This document shows, in pieces, positions 41,732-51,687 of a stretch of 64,000 nucleotides of DNA. The notes beneath the pieces were generated by a model, which worked only from the letters and a program-made list of their open reading frames with translations, was not told where the DNA came from and searched no databases. The position numbers and the translations under genes were made by a program. The first letter of the stretch is position 1. Each line of letters starts with the position of its first letter. The stretch comes from Pseudaquabacterium pictum (GTDB taxonomy: Bacteria; Pseudomonadota; Gammaproteobacteria; Burkholderiales; Burkholderiaceae_C): assembly GCF_005403045.1 (NCBI RefSeq), contig NZ_BJCL01000003.1, forward strand, positions 124,001 to 188,000, written 5' to 3'.

Positions 41732-43459
41732 TTGCCCGATCACGCCCACCAACTGCAGATCCAGCCGCGCTTCGGCGCCCGCAGCCGTGCGCTGGTCGTC
41801 GACGGCCATGCCACGGCCCGCAGCCTGCTGGCCGCGCAGCTGCGCGGGCTGGGCGTGGGCCAGGTGCTGCAGTCGGCCACCGCGCACGACGCCCGCCAGC
41901 ACATGGCCACGCTCGGCGTGGATGTGCTGCTGGTGGAATACCAGCTCGACAACGGCGTGCAGGGCCAGACCCTGATCGACGAACTGCGCCGCGACGGCCT
42001 GCTGCCGCTGCGCACCGTGGTGGTGATGTTGTCGAGCCAGGCCTCGTACCAGGTGGTGGCGCAGGTGGCCGAGTCGGCGCTGGACGGCTTCGTCATCAAG
42101 CCCTACACGCCGGGCAAGCTGGAGGACCGGCTGATCAGCGCCTTCCAGCGCAAGGATGCGCTGCGCGAGGTGTACGACGCGATCGAGGCCGACGCGCATG
42201 CCCATGCTCTGGCGCTGTGCGAGGCGCGCTACCAGCAGCGCGGCCCGTACTGGACCCATGCCGCCCGGCTGGGGGCCGAGCTGGCGCTGCGGCTGGAGCA
42301 GCTGCCGCTGGCCAGCGCCATGTACGCCGCGGTGCTGGCCGACAAGGCCGTGCCCTGGGCCAAGCTGGGCCTGGCGCGGGTGCTGCAGGCCGAGGGCGAG
42401 GCCGGCGCGGCGGTGTCCACCATCCGCAACCTGCTGGCCGACGAGCCGATGTACGCCGACGCCTATGACGTGATGGGCCGCATCCATGCCGAGCAGGGCG
42501 ACCTGGCTGGCGCCATCACCGCCTTCCGGCAGGCGGTGGAGATCACGCCGTTCTCGGTGGCGCGGGCGCAGAAATACGGCATCCTGGCCTGGTATGCCGG
42601 CGAGCCCGACGTGGCGCTGGCCGCGCTGGAGCATGCGGCCCAGATCGGCGGCGAATCACCGCAGTTCGACCACCAGACCCTTCTGCTGCTGGCCATGGCG
42701 CGTTTCCAGCGCGGCGATGCCGCCGGCCTGCGGCAGTGCAACAAGCAGCTGGCCGGCGTGCTGGGCCGCCAGACCCGCGCGCCGGACACCGGCCAGGCCG
42801 ACGACGGCCGGCTGGACCGGCTGCGCCGCCTGGGCCAGATGACGCAGGCCCTGGTGGCCGTGCAGGCGCAGGACCGGCTCGGCCTGCAGGCCTGCCTGAT
42901 GCCGGTGGCCGAACAGCTGATGGCGCCCGGCTTCGACGTCGAGGCCGCCACCAACCTGCTGTCGTTGATCGCCACCAGCGCCGCGGCCGGGCTGGCGCCG
43001 CAGCAGGCCGACGACTGGACCCGCTCCGCCGGCCTGCGCTTCTGCGTCAGCAAGCAGGTGACCGAGATGCTGGCCAAGGCCTGCGACCCGGCGCCCTCGC
43101 TGGGCCTGCTGGTGCGCACCGCCCATGCGGAGATCAACGAGATCAGCCGCAGTGCGCTGTCCGAGGGCCTGGCCGGCCGCCACCAGCGGGCGGTGGAGGA
43201 GTTGCTGAAGGCGGTGGAACGCACCCGCAATGCCAAGCTGCTGGAGCTGGCCCAGGCCGCACTGGAGCGCCACCGCGCGCACATCGCCGAGGCCGAGGCG
43301 CTGGCCGAGCGCTGCGGCCTGCTGCAGGCGCTGTGCAGCACCGTGGGCCGCAGCCACCTGCTGGCCCAGGACACCGGCCGGCCGCCAGGCGGGCTGGACC
43401 TGCCCGCGCCGCGCGGCAAGCCGGGGCGGCGGGCGGTGGCGGCGCAGTTGCCGGCCTGA
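41732..43459 (+). CDS. Receiver-like (pseudo-REC) protein with TPR C-terminus
   Basis: A 575-residue protein, start TTG 41732 (GAGGA 4 nt upstream; no ATG or GTG fits). Residues ~17-135 fold as a CheY-like receiver: ALVVDGHATARSLLAAQL at the N-terminus, VVVMLSSQ for the Thr/Ser switch and FVIKPYTPGKL with the conserved Lys. The phospho-acceptor Asp is replaced by Glu69 in VDVLLVEYQL, and the acidic pair is D24-G25. The domain therefore probably cannot be phosphorylated normally and may be locked on. TPR-like helices (~170-330) and a helical C-terminus follow, with no DNA-binding domain. Stand-alone gene. Confidence 0.85.
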   Translation: MPDHAHQLQIQPRFGARSRALVVDGHATARSLLAAQLRGLGVGQVLQSATAHDARQHMATLGVDVLLVEYQLDNGVQGQTLIDELRRDGLLPLRTVVVMLSSQASYQVVAQVAESALDGFVIKPYTPGKLEDRLISAFQRKDALREVYDAIEADAHAHALALCEARYQQRGPYWTHAARLGAELALRLEQLPLASAMYAAVLADKAVPWAKLGLARVLQAEGEAGAAVSTIRNLLADEPMYADAYDVMGRIHAEQGDLAGAITAFRQAVEITPFSVARAQKYGILAWYAGEPDVALAALEHAAQIGGESPQFDHQTLLLLAMARFQRGDAAGLRQCNKQLAGVLGRQTRAPDTGQADDGRLDRLRRLGQMTQALVAVQAQDRLGLQACLMPVAEQLMAPGFDVEAATNLLSLIATSAAAGLAPQQADDWTRSAGLRFCVSKQVTEMLAKACDPAPSLGLLVRTAHAEINEISRSALSEGLAGRHQRAVEELLKAVERTRNAKLLELAQAALERHRAHIAEAEALAERCGLLQALCSTVGRSHLLAQDTGRPPGGLDLPAPRGKPGRRAVAAQLPA

Positions 43460-43481
43460 GCGGGACCAGCCCGCCGGGCGC

Positions 43482-45101
43482 TCAGTAGCCGGCGGCCTGG
43501 CCGTCGCGGCGCGAATCGCTGGCGGCCACGTAGCCGTCCTCCAGGTCGTCGCTCAACTTCCAGATGAACTGGCCGCTGCCGTAGTCCATGTAGGGGTCGT
43601 CGGTGGCCTCGAACTGGTGGCCCAGGGCCTTCAGGCCGGCCTGCAGCGCCGGGGCCATGGTGTGCTCCAGGTCGATCTTGAGCCCCGTGGCCACCTTCCA
43701 GCGCGGCGCGTCACACGCGGCCTGCGGCTGCTGGCGGTGCACCAGCATGCGCACCATGGTCTGCAGGTGGCCCTGCGGCTGCATGTTGCCGCCCATCACG
43801 CCGAAGGGCATCTGCGGCTTGCCGTCCTTGGTCAGGAAGCCGGGGATGATGGTGTGGAACGGCCGCTTGCCGCCGGCCACCACGTTGGGATGGGTCTCGT
43901 CCAGCGTGAAGCCGTGGCCGCGGTTCTGCAGGCTGACGCCGGTGCCGGGCACCACCACGCCGCTGCCGAAGCCCATGTAGTTGCTCTGGATGAAGCTGAT
44001 CATCATGCCGCTCTCATCCGCGGCGCACATGTAGATGGTGCCGCCGGCCGGCGGCGTGCCGTGCCGGAAATCCTGCGCGCGACTGGGGTCGATCAGCTTG
44101 GCGCGCTCGGCCAGGTAGCCGTCGCTCAGCAGGTCGGCCGGCGTCACCTGGGTCATGGCCGAGGCATCGGCCACCCAGCGGTAGGTGTCGGCGAAGGCCA
44201 GCTTCATGGCCTCGATCTGCAGGTGCTGGCCTTCCAGGCTGTCGACCGGGTAGCGGCCGATGTCCAGGTGGTTGAGCATGCCCAGCGCCATCAGCGCGGC
44301 GATGCCCTGGCCGTTGGGCGGGATCTCGTGCACCGTGTGGCCGGCAAAGTCCTTCTGGATCGGCGTGACCCACTCGGGCTGGTACTGGGCCAGGTCCGAC
44401 AGCGTCATCGCGCCGCCGTTGGCCTGGGCGTGGGCCACCAGGGCGGCGGCGATCTCGCCGCGGTAGTAGGCCTCACCCTTGGTCGCGGCGATCTTGCGCA
44501 GCGTGGCGCCGGCCTCCTTGAACACGAAGCGTTCGCCCGGGTTGGGCGCGCGGCCATGCGGCATGAAGGCCTGGGCGAAGCCGGGCTGGTTGTGCAGCTG
44601 CGGCACCTGCAGGCCCCACTTGTGGGCGGTGATGCGGCCCACGCCGTGCCCGCGCTCGGCCAGTTCGATCGCCGGGGCCAGCAGGTCGCCGAAGGGCAGC
44701 TTGCCGAAGCGCTTGGACAGCGCCACCCAGCCGGCCACCGCGCCGGGGGTGGTGACGGTGTCCCAGCCGCGCAGCGGCAGCTTGTGGCCGTTGGCGTCGC
44801 CGTACTTCTGGCGGAAGTAGCCGGGGTTCCAGGCCGCCGGCGCCACGCCGGAGGCGTTCAGGCCGTGCAGGCCCTGGCCGTCCCACAGGATGGCGAAGCA
44901 GTCGCTGCCCAGGCCGTTGGAGATGGGCTCGACGATGGTCAGCGCGGCGGCGGCGGCGATGGCGGCGTCGATGGCGTTGCCGCCCTGCTGCAGGATCCGC
45001 AGGCCGGCCTGCGAGGCCAGCGGATGCGAGGTGGCGACGACGTTGCGCGCCATCAACGGGCTGCGCACCGTGGGGTAGGGGTTGGTCCAGTCGAAGTTCA
45101 T
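43482..45101 (-). CDS. ggt: Gamma-glutamyltransferase family protein (cytoplasmic YwrD-like)
   Basis: A 539-residue Ntn-hydrolase. ATSHPLASQAGLRILQQGGNAIDAAIA, AILWDGQGLHGLNASGVAP and ETHPNVVAGGKRPFHTIIPG are family segments. The maturation site is at PPAGGTIYMCAADESGMMIS: Thr after GG is the expected self-cleaving nucleophile, but the usual following T-H-Y is I-Y-M. There is no signal peptide, unlike periplasmic GGT, which fits YwrD-like enzymes. It probably hydrolyses or transfers gamma-glutamyl groups; substrate uncertain. ATG 45101 is used. It ends 22 nt from the convergent receiver-TPR gene. Confidence 0.92.
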   Translation of the reverse strand: MNFDWTNPYPTVRSPLMARNVVATSHPLASQAGLRILQQGGNAIDAAIAAAAALTIVEPISNGLGSDCFAILWDGQGLHGLNASGVAPAAWNPGYFRQKYGDANGHKLPLRGWDTVTTPGAVAGWVALSKRFGKLPFGDLLAPAIELAERGHGVGRITAHKWGLQVPQLHNQPGFAQAFMPHGRAPNPGERFVFKEAGATLRKIAATKGEAYYRGEIAAALVAHAQANGGAMTLSDLAQYQPEWVTPIQKDFAGHTVHEIPPNGQGIAALMALGMLNHLDIGRYPVDSLEGQHLQIEAMKLAFADTYRWVADASAMTQVTPADLLSDGYLAERAKLIDPSRAQDFRHGTPPAGGTIYMCAADESGMMISFIQSNYMGFGSGVVVPGTGVSLQNRGHGFTLDETHPNVVAGGKRPFHTIIPGFLTKDGKPQMPFGVMGGNMQPQGHLQTMVRMLVHRQQPQAACDAPRWKVATGLKIDLEHTMAPALQAGLKALGHQFEATDDPYMDYGSGQFIWKLSDDLEDGYVAASDSRRDGQAAGY

Positions 45102-45159
45102 GCCCGCATTGTGGCGGGCTGGCGCGGCCGGGCGTGTCGCCCAGGCTGCAAGGCGCCGG

Positions 45160-46293
45160 TCAGTCGTCGCGGCGCTTGGGCAGAGGCCGGCCGGGCGCCG
45201 GCTGGCCGGTGTGGCGCGGGCGGTCGTTGAAGTCGCCGCGGGGCGCGCGCGGGGCACGCGCCGGGGCAGCGCCCTGGCCCTGCGCGCCATCGGCCGCCGG
45301 GGCGTCGACCTTGCGGATGCGCACCGGCTTGCGTTCGCGCTCAGCCGCCGGGGCCGGCTCGGTGGCGGCCACGGCGGTGCCCGCCGCATCGACCGGCAGC
45401 GCGGCGCCAGCCAGTGCATCGGCCGCCGCGGCCAGCGCGCCGGTGTTGGTGTTGGCCGGCGCGGCATCGGCCGGCTCGTCGGCCTTGATCGCCTTGCTGT
45501 ACGGCGCCAGCAGGGTCACCAGCTGGGCGTAGACCTTCGGGTTGCCAGCCACCACCTCACGCTGGTAGAGGAAATCGGCGTCGCCGGTGAAGTTGCCCAC
45601 CAGGCCACCGGCCTCGGTGATGATCAGCGAGCCCGCGGCGATGTCCCAGGGGTTCAGGCCGGTCTCGAAGAAGCCGTCGTACCAGCCGGCGGCCACGTAG
45701 CAGAGGTCCAGCGCGGCGGCACCGGGGCGGCGCACGCCGGCGCAGGCGCCCATGATGGTCTCCAGCATCTTCAGGTAGCGCTGGAAGTTGTCGCCCTTGC
45801 GGAACGGGAAGCCGGTGCCGATCAGGGAGTCGGCCAGGCGGGTGCGCTTGCTCACCCGCAGGCGCTTGTCGTTGAGGAAGGCGCCGCGCCCGCGCGAGGC
45901 GTAGAAGAGGTCGTTGCGGGTGGGGTCGTAGACCACCGCCTGCTCCACCTTGCCGCGGAAGGCCAGCGCGATGCTGACCGCGTAGACCGGGAAGCCGTGC
46001 AGGAAGTTGGTGGTGCCGTCCAGCGGATCGATGATCCAGGTGAACTCGCTGTGCTTGGCGCCATGCTCGCGGCCCGACTCTTCGGCCAGGATGCCGTGGC
46101 CAGGATAGGCGGTGAGCAGCGTCTCGATGATGGCCTGCTCGGCCATCTGGTCGATCTCGCTGACGAAATCGTTCGGGCCCTTGCTGCTGATCTTCAGGAT
46201 GTCCAGGTCCTGCGAGCCCCGGTTGATGATCGCCCCCGCGGCGCGCGCGGCCTTGATGGCGATGTTGAGCATGGGGTGCAGGGATTGCGACAT
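45160..46293 (-). CDS. suhB: Inositol monophosphatase family protein SuhB with long disordered tail
   Basis: A 377-residue protein. Residues ~1-265 form the IMPase fold: [26 protein letters not shown] (metal Glu), [20 protein letters not shown] (DPLDGTTN, metal site) and [20 protein letters not shown]. The extra ~110 residues are Ala/Pro-rich and end in an Arg/Gly/Pro basic segment ([20 protein letters not shown]), predicted disordered; E. coli SuhB lacks this. SuhB also acts as an rRNA antitermination factor with NusA, so a basic tail could contact RNA. It is divergent from trmJ, a conserved betaproteobacterial arrangement. Confidence 0.95.
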   Translation of the reverse strand: MSQSLHPMLNIAIKAARAAGAIINRGSQDLDILKISSKGPNDFVSEIDQMAEQAIIETLLTAYPGHGILAEESGREHGAKHSEFTWIIDPLDGTTNFLHGFPVYAVSIALAFRGKVEQAVVYDPTRNDLFYASRGRGAFLNDKRLRVSKRTRLADSLIGTGFPFRKGDNFQRYLKMLETIMGACAGVRRPGAAALDLCYVAAGWYDGFFETGLNPWDIAAGSLIITEAGGLVGNFTGDADFLYQREVVAGNPKVYAQLVTLLAPYSKAIKADEPADAAPANTNTGALAAAADALAGAALPVDAAGTAVAATEPAPAAERERKPVRIRKVDAPAADGAQGQGAAPARAPRAPRGDFNDRPRHTGQPAPGRPLPKRRDD

Positions 46294-46407
46294 GGCGTGT
46301 CCGGACAGGGGTGGAGCAGGGCGGCGGAAAGAAAGAGCAGCGGCGTGGCGGTGGCTGGCGGGAGAACGCCGGACAATCACGCAGGCAACCCTGGAGTTTA
46401 CCCGCAC

Positions 46408-47163
46408 GTGACCGCCAACACACCGCTCGCCGCCCACGATGCCACCCGTTTCGTGCTGTTGAACACCAGCCACGCCGGCAATGTGGGCGCGGCCGCCCGG
46501 GCGATGAAGGTGATGGGTTTCTCCGACCTGGTGCTGGTGGCGCCGCGCTTTGCCGATGTGCTGAGCCAGGAGGAGACGGTGGCCATGGCCAGCGGCGCGG
46601 CCGACATCCTGGTGCGCGCCCGGGTGGTGCCCACGCTGGCCGAGGCGCTGGACGGCATCAGCTTCGCCTGCGCCACCGCGATGACGCCACGCGACTTCGG
46701 CCCGCCCACCTTCGCCCCGCGCGACCGGCTGCCGGCCCTGGCTGCCGAGGTGGCCGCCGGCGCGCAGACCGTGGCCTTCGTCTTCGGCAGCGAGCGCTTC
46801 GGCATGGCGAACGCCGATGTCTGGCGCTGCCATGTCTGCCTGAGCATCCCCAGCGCGCCGGACTACGGCTCGCTGAACCTGGCGCAGGCGCTGCAATGCA
46901 TCGCCTACGACTGGCGCTGCGCGCTGGGCGCCTTCTCGGTGCAGGCCCGCACCGCCGCCACGGTGCCCGCCGACGGCGCGGCGGTGGCTGGCGCGCTGGA
47001 CCACTGGCAGCAGGTGCTGGAGCAGATCGGCTTCCTCGATCCCGCCGCGCCCAAGCGGCTGATGCCGCGGCTGCAGCAGCTGATCCAGCGGGCCCAGCCG
47101 ACGGCGGAGGAACTGCACATCCTGCGCGGCATTGCCCGCGCCGTGGGCAAATCAGGCGGCTGA
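46408..47163 (+). CDS. trmJ: tRNA 2'-O-ribose methyltransferase TrmJ (SPOUT family)
   Basis: A 251-residue SPOUT methyltransferase. [20 protein letters not shown] (motif 1, catalytic Asn/Arg), [20 protein letters not shown] (motif 2) and [20 protein letters not shown] (motif 3, knot) match TrmJ, which methylates position 32 of certain tRNAs. A helical C-terminal extension with [20 protein letters not shown] is also typical. The start is GTG 46408 with GGAG 12 nt upstream. It is divergent from suhB. The common neighbour cysE lies ~3 kb further on, separated by three minus-strand genes. Confidence 0.95.
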   Translation: MTANTPLAAHDATRFVLLNTSHAGNVGAAARAMKVMGFSDLVLVAPRFADVLSQEETVAMASGAADILVRARVVPTLAEALDGISFACATAMTPRDFGPPTFAPRDRLPALAAEVAAGAQTVAFVFGSERFGMANADVWRCHVCLSIPSAPDYGSLNLAQALQCIAYDWRCALGAFSVQARTAATVPADGAAVAGALDHWQQVLEQIGFLDPAAPKRLMPRLQQLIQRAQPTAEELHILRGIARAVGKSGG

Positions 47164-47164
47164 T

Positions 47165-47875
47165 CTACCAGGGCAGGCGCTGGCCGTCGTAGGCCACGAA
47201 GCTGCCGCTGTCGGTCGGTGCCAGCCCATCGAGCGTGGCCAGCATCTGGGCCACGGCCACGTCCGGCGGCCGGCCGATCTCGCCACCGCGGAACGGCGCC
47301 GACAGCCCGGTGCTGACCGTGCCCGGGTGCAGCGCCACCACCACGGTCTGCGGCTGGCTGCGGCGCAGCTCGATGGCGGCGGTGGCCAGCAGCATGTTCA
47401 ACGCCGCCTTGCTGGCGCGGTAGCTGTACCAGCCGCCCAGCCGGTTGTCGCCGATGCTGCCCACCTTGGCCGACAACATGGCCAGCAGCGCGCGCTGGCG
47501 GTCCAGCAGCGGGCTGAAGTGCCGCAGAAGCAGCGCCGGGCCGATGGCATTGGCGGTGAAGGTGGCCAGCAGCTGGGCGGTGTTCAGGTCGCCCAGCTTC
47601 TTCTCGGGCTGGAAGCCGGGGCCGTGCAGCAGGCCGGCGGCATTGACCAGCAGGTGGAAGCGGCCGGCGGGCGCCAGCGCTGCGGCGGCGGCGGCCACGC
47701 TGGCTTCGTCGGCCAGGTCCAGCGCCGGGTCGGTGCCCCGGTGCAGCCCCACCACCGTGGCGCAGCGCGGGTCGGCCTGCAGCGCCTGGACGAAGGCGGC
47801 GCCGATGCCGCCGCGGGCGCCGACCACCAGCGCCCGGTAGCCGTCGGGCAGGGAGGCCATCGACGCTGCCGTCAT
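47165..47875 (-). CDS. Short-chain dehydrogenase/reductase
   Basis: A 236-residue SDR protein. The N-terminal nucleotide motif is GARGGIGAAFV (G-x3-G-I-G), followed by LVNAAGLLHG (the NAG motif). YSYRASKAALNM supplies the catalytic Tyr and Lys, and HPGTVSTGLSAPF closes the active site (PG motif). It resembles csgA/YciK-like single-domain SDRs. Its ATG overlaps the stop of the upstream FHA gene (ATGA), making it the third gene of a protease-FHA-SDR set. It is convergent with trmJ, with 1 nt between stops. Confidence 0.9.
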   Translation of the reverse strand: MTAASMASLPDGYRALVVGARGGIGAAFVQALQADPRCATVVGLHRGTDPALDLADEASVAAAAAALAPAGRFHLLVNAAGLLHGPGFQPEKKLGDLNTAQLLATFTANAIGPALLLRHFSPLLDRQRALLAMLSAKVGSIGDNRLGGWYSYRASKAALNMLLATAAIELRRSQPQTVVVALHPGTVSTGLSAPFRGGEIGRPPDVAVAQMLATLDGLAPTDSGSFVAYDGQRLPW

Positions 47876-48885
47876 GGCGTGCCGTCCTCGCCGTCGTCGG
47901 CGGCGGCCTCGCGGGCGCGCTGCTGCAGCAGGTCGCGCAGCGGCACCAGGGCCTGGTCGACCGCCGGGATGGTGGTGGTGCCGCCCCAGCGCAGCGCCGG
48001 CGGTGGCAGCGTGCTCATGTAGGGCTGGCTGAACACCCGGCCCAGCTGGCGCTGGTTGATCACCCCGGTGACCAGCATGCCGGCCAGCAGCACCGTGGCC
48101 AGTGCGGCGTTGATGGCCACGCCGCGCTGCGGCAGCAGCTGCCGCAGGTGGCTGCGCACCACCAGCATGGCCAGCAGTGGCAGGCCCCACTGGTGGTAGG
48201 CCTGCCACAGCCAGGGCGCGTCGAACGCCGCGGCGCTGAAGGGCATCAGCTGGTCCAGCAGCTCATAGACCAGCAGCCAGGCCAGCGCGATGGCGGCATG
48301 GCTGCTGAACTCGAAGCCATGGCGGAACAGCTTGGAGCCCAGCGCCCACAGGCCGCACCACACCGCCAGGCCGGTGGGCAGGCCCAGCAGCCAGGGCAGC
48401 CACTCGACCAGGTCGGCACCGGGATCGAGCTGCACCCAGCGGTGTGCCACCTGGGCCAGCACCCAGGCGGCCAGCATGGCCCACAGCGCGGTGCCGGCCA
48501 CCAGCGGCCGGGCCAGCGGATATTCGGCGGCCACCGGCGCACCGGCCAGGCGCAGCCGCAGGCGCTGGCCGCCGATCAGCAGCACCGCGCCGGCGGCCGG
48601 CAGCGCGAGTTGCTCGCCCGCGCGCAGCACGCGGCGGCCGATCTGCACGCCGTTGCGGCTGTCGCCCACCAGCAGCTGCGGCAGGCCGTCCTCGCCCAGC
48701 GCCAGCGTGGCATGGTGGGGCGCCACGTGGGGGTCGTCCAGCACCCAGGTGTTGTCCAGTGCGCGGCCCAGCGTCACCGGCCAGGCGTGCACGTCCAGCG
48801 TGCGGCGCGCGCGTCCGTCGCGGTCGAGCAGCTCGATCAGCGCGCGCCGGTCTTCGGGGCGGTGGATGGCGGTGGCGTCGTCCAA
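47872..48885 (-). CDS. FHA-domain multi-pass membrane protein
   Basis: A 337-residue protein. The start TTG 48885 has GGAGG 7-8 nt upstream and lies inside the 3' end of the protease gene (49-nt overlap). The N-terminal third is an FHA domain: [20 protein letters not shown] (R and binding loop), HHATL, and [14 protein letters not shown] (the S-R-N-G turn). Such domains bind phosphothreonine peptides. Four or five membrane helices ([39 protein letters not shown], others) and a cytoplasmic acidic tail follow. It suggests a membrane sensor or scaffold linked to the exported protease. Frame read by eye. Confidence 0.85.
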   Translation of the reverse strand: MDDATAIHRPEDRRALIELLDRDGRARRTLDVHAWPVTLGRALDNTWVLDDPHVAPHHATLALGEDGLPQLLVGDSRNGVQIGRRVLRAGEQLALPAAGAVLLIGGQRLRLRLAGAPVAAEYPLARPLVAGTALWAMLAAWVLAQVAHRWVQLDPGADLVEWLPWLLGLPTGLAVWCGLWALGSKLFRHGFEFSSHAAIALAWLLVYELLDQLMPFSAAAFDAPWLWQAYHQWGLPLLAMLVVRSHLRQLLPQRGVAINAALATVLLAGMLVTGVINQRQLGRVFSQPYMSTLPPPALRWGGTTTIPAVDQALVPLRDLLQQRAREAAADDGEDGTP

Positions 48886-50210
48886 CCGAAGCCCTCCAGG
48901 TAGTGCCGCGCCAGGCGCTGGGCGTTGTCGAAGCTCAGGGCCTGCGCATCCAGCCGGCCCTGCACGCCCGTGGTGCCGCTGTCCAGCGAGGCGGTGAGCA
49001 CGCTCAGGTCGAACAGCTGCGGCAGCTTCTTGTAGGCCTGCAGGCAGACCACCGCCCGCAGCGGCAGGCCGCCGCCCGCGCGCACCGTGCGCTCGGTGCA
49101 CAGGGCGGCGACGCGGTGGCTGTCGCGCCGGCCCACCACCTCGTTGTCGAAGCTGGCGTTGTAGCGCTGCTGGAAGCGCAGCGGGCCCAGCCGGCTGCCG
49201 TCGTAGGTTTCGTGGCGCACGGTGATGGTGCCGGTGCGCAGGCGTTCGTCGATGAACACCGCGCTGTCCATCGCGCAATCGCTGCGCTCGAACAGCAGGC
49301 CGCGGCCGCCGGCGGCCGTGCCGCTGCCCCAGCAGCGCGAGTAGGTCTCCATCGGCACCGGGATGCGGTAGCGCGGATGGCCGGCCGCGCGCCAGGGCTG
49401 GGCGATGAAGGCATCGACCAGGCCGGCCTGGTGGGCCAGCAGCTGGCGCTCGATCTCGCCATGCACCGGTTGGGTGATGGGCGCGGCGTTGCGGCCCCGG
49501 GCCAGCAGGGCTTGCGCCAAGGCCGCGGGCACGAGGAAGCTGACCTGCTCGCCATCCCGCCGGGCAGCCACGTTGACGCCGACCAGCCGGCCCTGGGCAT
49601 CCAGCGCCGGCCCGCCGCTCATGCCGCTGCTGAGCGAGCCACCGAAGAACAGCGTGGGCAGGTAGTGGCGCTCGGCCAGGCCGTTGTAGGCGCCTTCGGT
49701 GACGGCGAAGCCCACATCCAGCGGATTGCCCAGCGAGAAGATGCGGGCGCCGCGCTCGGGCTCGGCGCCATCGGCCCGGAACGGCACGGCGCCGCGCCCG
49801 CGCAACGGTGCCGGGTCCACCGGCTTGAGCAGGGCCAGATCATGCAGCACATCGAAGGCCAGCAACTGCAGCGCGCCCTGCTGGCCATCGACCGTGGCAT
49901 AGACCAGGCGGTGGCGTTCGGGCGCCAGCGCATAGCTGCTGATGACGTGGTAGTTGGTGATCAGGTGGCCTTCGGCCGTGACCAGGAAGGCCGAGCCCAC
50001 CGACGACTGGCTGTCCTGCGTCTTCAGCAGGGTGCGCACCTGCAGCAGGCGGGGCTGCATGTCGGCATAGATGCGCTGGCCGGTGCCCGACACGGTGGCA
50101 CTCGCCGCCGCGGCCGGCGCTGCGGCAGCCGGCGCCTGTGCTGCCGCGGGCCAGACCGTGGCGAAGCTCAGGGCCAAGGCCAGGGCGGAAGCGTGCAGAC
50201 AGCGGATCAC
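48837..50210 (-). CDS. Exported trypsin-like serine protease
   Basis: A 457-residue protein with a signal peptide ([20 protein letters not shown]). The S1 catalytic triad is visible: His in [10 protein letters not shown], Asp in [10 protein letters not shown], and Ser in [20 protein letters not shown]. The ~190-residue C-terminal half (from about [12 protein letters not shown] on) has several Cys and no recognised domain; there is no PDZ domain as in DegP. The start is GTG 50210 because the signal peptide begins there, but it has no good ribosome site. First gene of the overlapping protease-FHA-SDR set. Confidence 0.87.
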   Translation of the reverse strand: MIRCLHASALALALSFATVWPAAAQAPAAAAPAAAASATVSGTGQRIYADMQPRLLQVRTLLKTQDSQSSVGSAFLVTAEGHLITNYHVISSYALAPERHRLVYATVDGQQGALQLLAFDVLHDLALLKPVDPAPLRGRGAVPFRADGAEPERGARIFSLGNPLDVGFAVTEGAYNGLAERHYLPTLFFGGSLSSGMSGGPALDAQGRLVGVNVAARRDGEQVSFLVPAALAQALLARGRNAAPITQPVHGEIERQLLAHQAGLVDAFIAQPWRAAGHPRYRIPVPMETYSRCWGSGTAAGGRGLLFERSDCAMDSAVFIDERLRTGTITVRHETYDGSRLGPLRFQQRYNASFDNEVVGRRDSHRVAALCTERTVRAGGGLPLRAVVCLQAYKKLPQLFDLSVLTASLDSGTTGVQGRLDAQALSFDNAQRLARHYLEGFGWTTPPPSTAPKTGAR

Positions 50211-50294
50211 CGCGCCAGTGTAGGCGCGGGCCGTTGCCTGCACGGCTTGCAGGGCCGCACTACACTGGCACGCCACCCTGTTGCGCGCACCACC

Positions 50295-51074
50295 ATGTTC
50301 AGCCGCCTCCGTGAAGACATCGCCTGCATCCGCGAGCGCGATCCTGCCGCGCGTTCGAACTGGGAGGTGCTGACCTGCTACCCGGGCCTGCATGCGGTGA
50401 TGTGGCACCGCCTGGCGCATGCCGCCTGGGTGCGCGGCCTGCGCTGGCCCGGACGCTTCCTGTCGCACATCGGCCGCTTCCTCACCGGCATCGAGATCCA
50501 CCCCGGCGCCACGCTGGGCCGGCGGGTGTTCATCGACCACGGCATGGGCGTGGTGATCGGCGAGACCGCCGAGATCGGCGACGACTGCACCATCTACCAG
50601 GGCGTGACGTTGGGCGGCACTTCGCTGGCCAAGGGCGCCAAGCGCCATCCCACGCTGGGCAAGGGCGTGATCGTCAGCGCCGGCGCCAAGGTGCTGGGCG
50701 GCTTCACCGTGGGCGATGGCGCCCGGGTGGGCAGCAACGCGGTGCTGCTGCAGCCGGTGCCGGCCGGCGCCACGGCGGTGGGCATCCCGGCGCGCATCGT
50801 GCAGAAGTCGGCCGACGCCGCGCGTGAGCAGGCGGCCGCCAAGATGGGCTTCTCGGCCTATGGCGTGACGGTGGGCGACGACCCGGTCTCCCAGGCGATG
50901 AAGGGCCTGATCGACAACGCCAGCAGCCACGAGCACCAGATCATGCTGCTGTGGCAGGCGATCGAGAAGCTGTCGTCCGGCGCCCGCGAGCTGCCCGGCA
51001 GCGACTGCGTGCCGCAGGACGCGCAGACCAGCGAGGCCTTCGACGCCGACCGGCTGAGCCGGCTGGTGAAGTAG
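50295..51074 (+). CDS. cysE: Serine O-acetyltransferase
   Basis: A 259-residue hexapeptide-repeat acyltransferase that makes O-acetylserine for cysteine synthesis. The helical N-terminal part ([35 protein letters not shown]) precedes the left-handed beta helix: [60 protein letters not shown]. Asp/His in FIDHG are the catalytic dyad. The ~70-residue C-terminal extension is longer than in E. coli CysE. ATG 50295 is chosen; longer frames are shadows. Often next to trmJ in related genomes, here separated from it. Confidence 0.95.
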   Translation: MFSRLREDIACIRERDPAARSNWEVLTCYPGLHAVMWHRLAHAAWVRGLRWPGRFLSHIGRFLTGIEIHPGATLGRRVFIDHGMGVVIGETAEIGDDCTIYQGVTLGGTSLAKGAKRHPTLGKGVIVSAGAKVLGGFTVGDGARVGSNAVLLQPVPAGATAVGIPARIVQKSADAAREQAAAKMGFSAYGVTVGDDPVSQAMKGLIDNASSHEHQIMLLWQAIEKLSSGARELPGSDCVPQDAQTSEAFDADRLSRLVK

Positions 51075-51084
51075 CCCGCCGGCC

Positions 51085-51687
51085 TCAACCGCGCACCGGC
51101 CGCACCGCGGTCTTCGGCCGGAAGGCCTTGCACACCGCGGCATCCGTCTCGATCCACGGCCCGCCGATCAGGTCGATGCAGTAGGGCACCGCGGCGAAGA
51201 TGCCGTGCACCGGCGGCGTGGCATCCGGCAGGCCCTGCAGCGTCTCGGCGATGCTCTTGGGCTGGCCGGGCAGGTTGATGATCAGCGCCTGCTTGCGGAT
51301 CACCGCCACCTGGCGGCTGAGGATGGCCGTGGGCACGAAGCGCAGGCTGATCTGGCGCATCTGCTCGCCGAAGCCGGGCATCTCCTTGTCGGCCACGGCC
51401 AGCGTGGCCTCGGGCGTCACGTCGCGCAGTGCAGGCCCGGTGCCGCCGGTGGTCAGCACCAGGTGGCAGCCTTGCACATCGACCAGGTCGCGCAGCGTGG
51501 CGCTGATGCCGTCCTGCTCGTCGGGGATCAGCCGGGTTACCCAGGTGATCGGGTTCTGCAGCGCGCGGCCCAGCCAGTCCTGCAGCGCGGGGATGCCCTT
51601 GTCTTCATAGACGCCGGCCGAGGCGCGGTCGCTGACCGACACCAGGCCGATGGTGACCGGGTCGAAAGGGTGGGCCGTGTCAGTCAT
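51085..51687 (-). CDS. mogA: Molybdopterin adenylyltransferase MogA
   Basis: A 200-residue MoCF_biosynth protein. TIGLVSVSDRASAGVYEDKG starts the fold. LVLTTGGTGPALRDVTPEAT holds the conserved nucleotide-binding TTGGTG motif, and LIINLPGQPKSIAETLQGLP is the C-terminal signature. It adenylates molybdopterin before molybdate insertion. ATG 51687 lies inside the yjgA 3' end (8-nt overlap). Upstream there is only a GAC-rich repeat and no Shine-Dalgarno sequence, so initiation probably depends on coupling to yjgA translation. Confidence 0.94.
   Translation of the reverse strand: MTDTAHPFDPVTIGLVSVSDRASAGVYEDKGIPALQDWLGRALQNPITWVTRLIPDEQDGISATLRDLVDVQGCHLVLTTGGTGPALRDVTPEATLAVADKEMPGFGEQMRQISLRFVPTAILSRQVAVIRKQALIINLPGQPKSIAETLQGLPDATPPVHGIFAAVPYCIDLIGGPWIETDAAVCKAFRPKTAVRPVRG

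Noticed and set aside
43482-45101. The gamma-glutamyltransferase as an inactive homolog because the post-Thr residues are I-Y-M instead of T-H-Y.
   Set aside because: The nucleophile Thr after the GG pair and other family segments are kept, and cytoplasmic YwrD-like members vary there, so inactivity is not supported.
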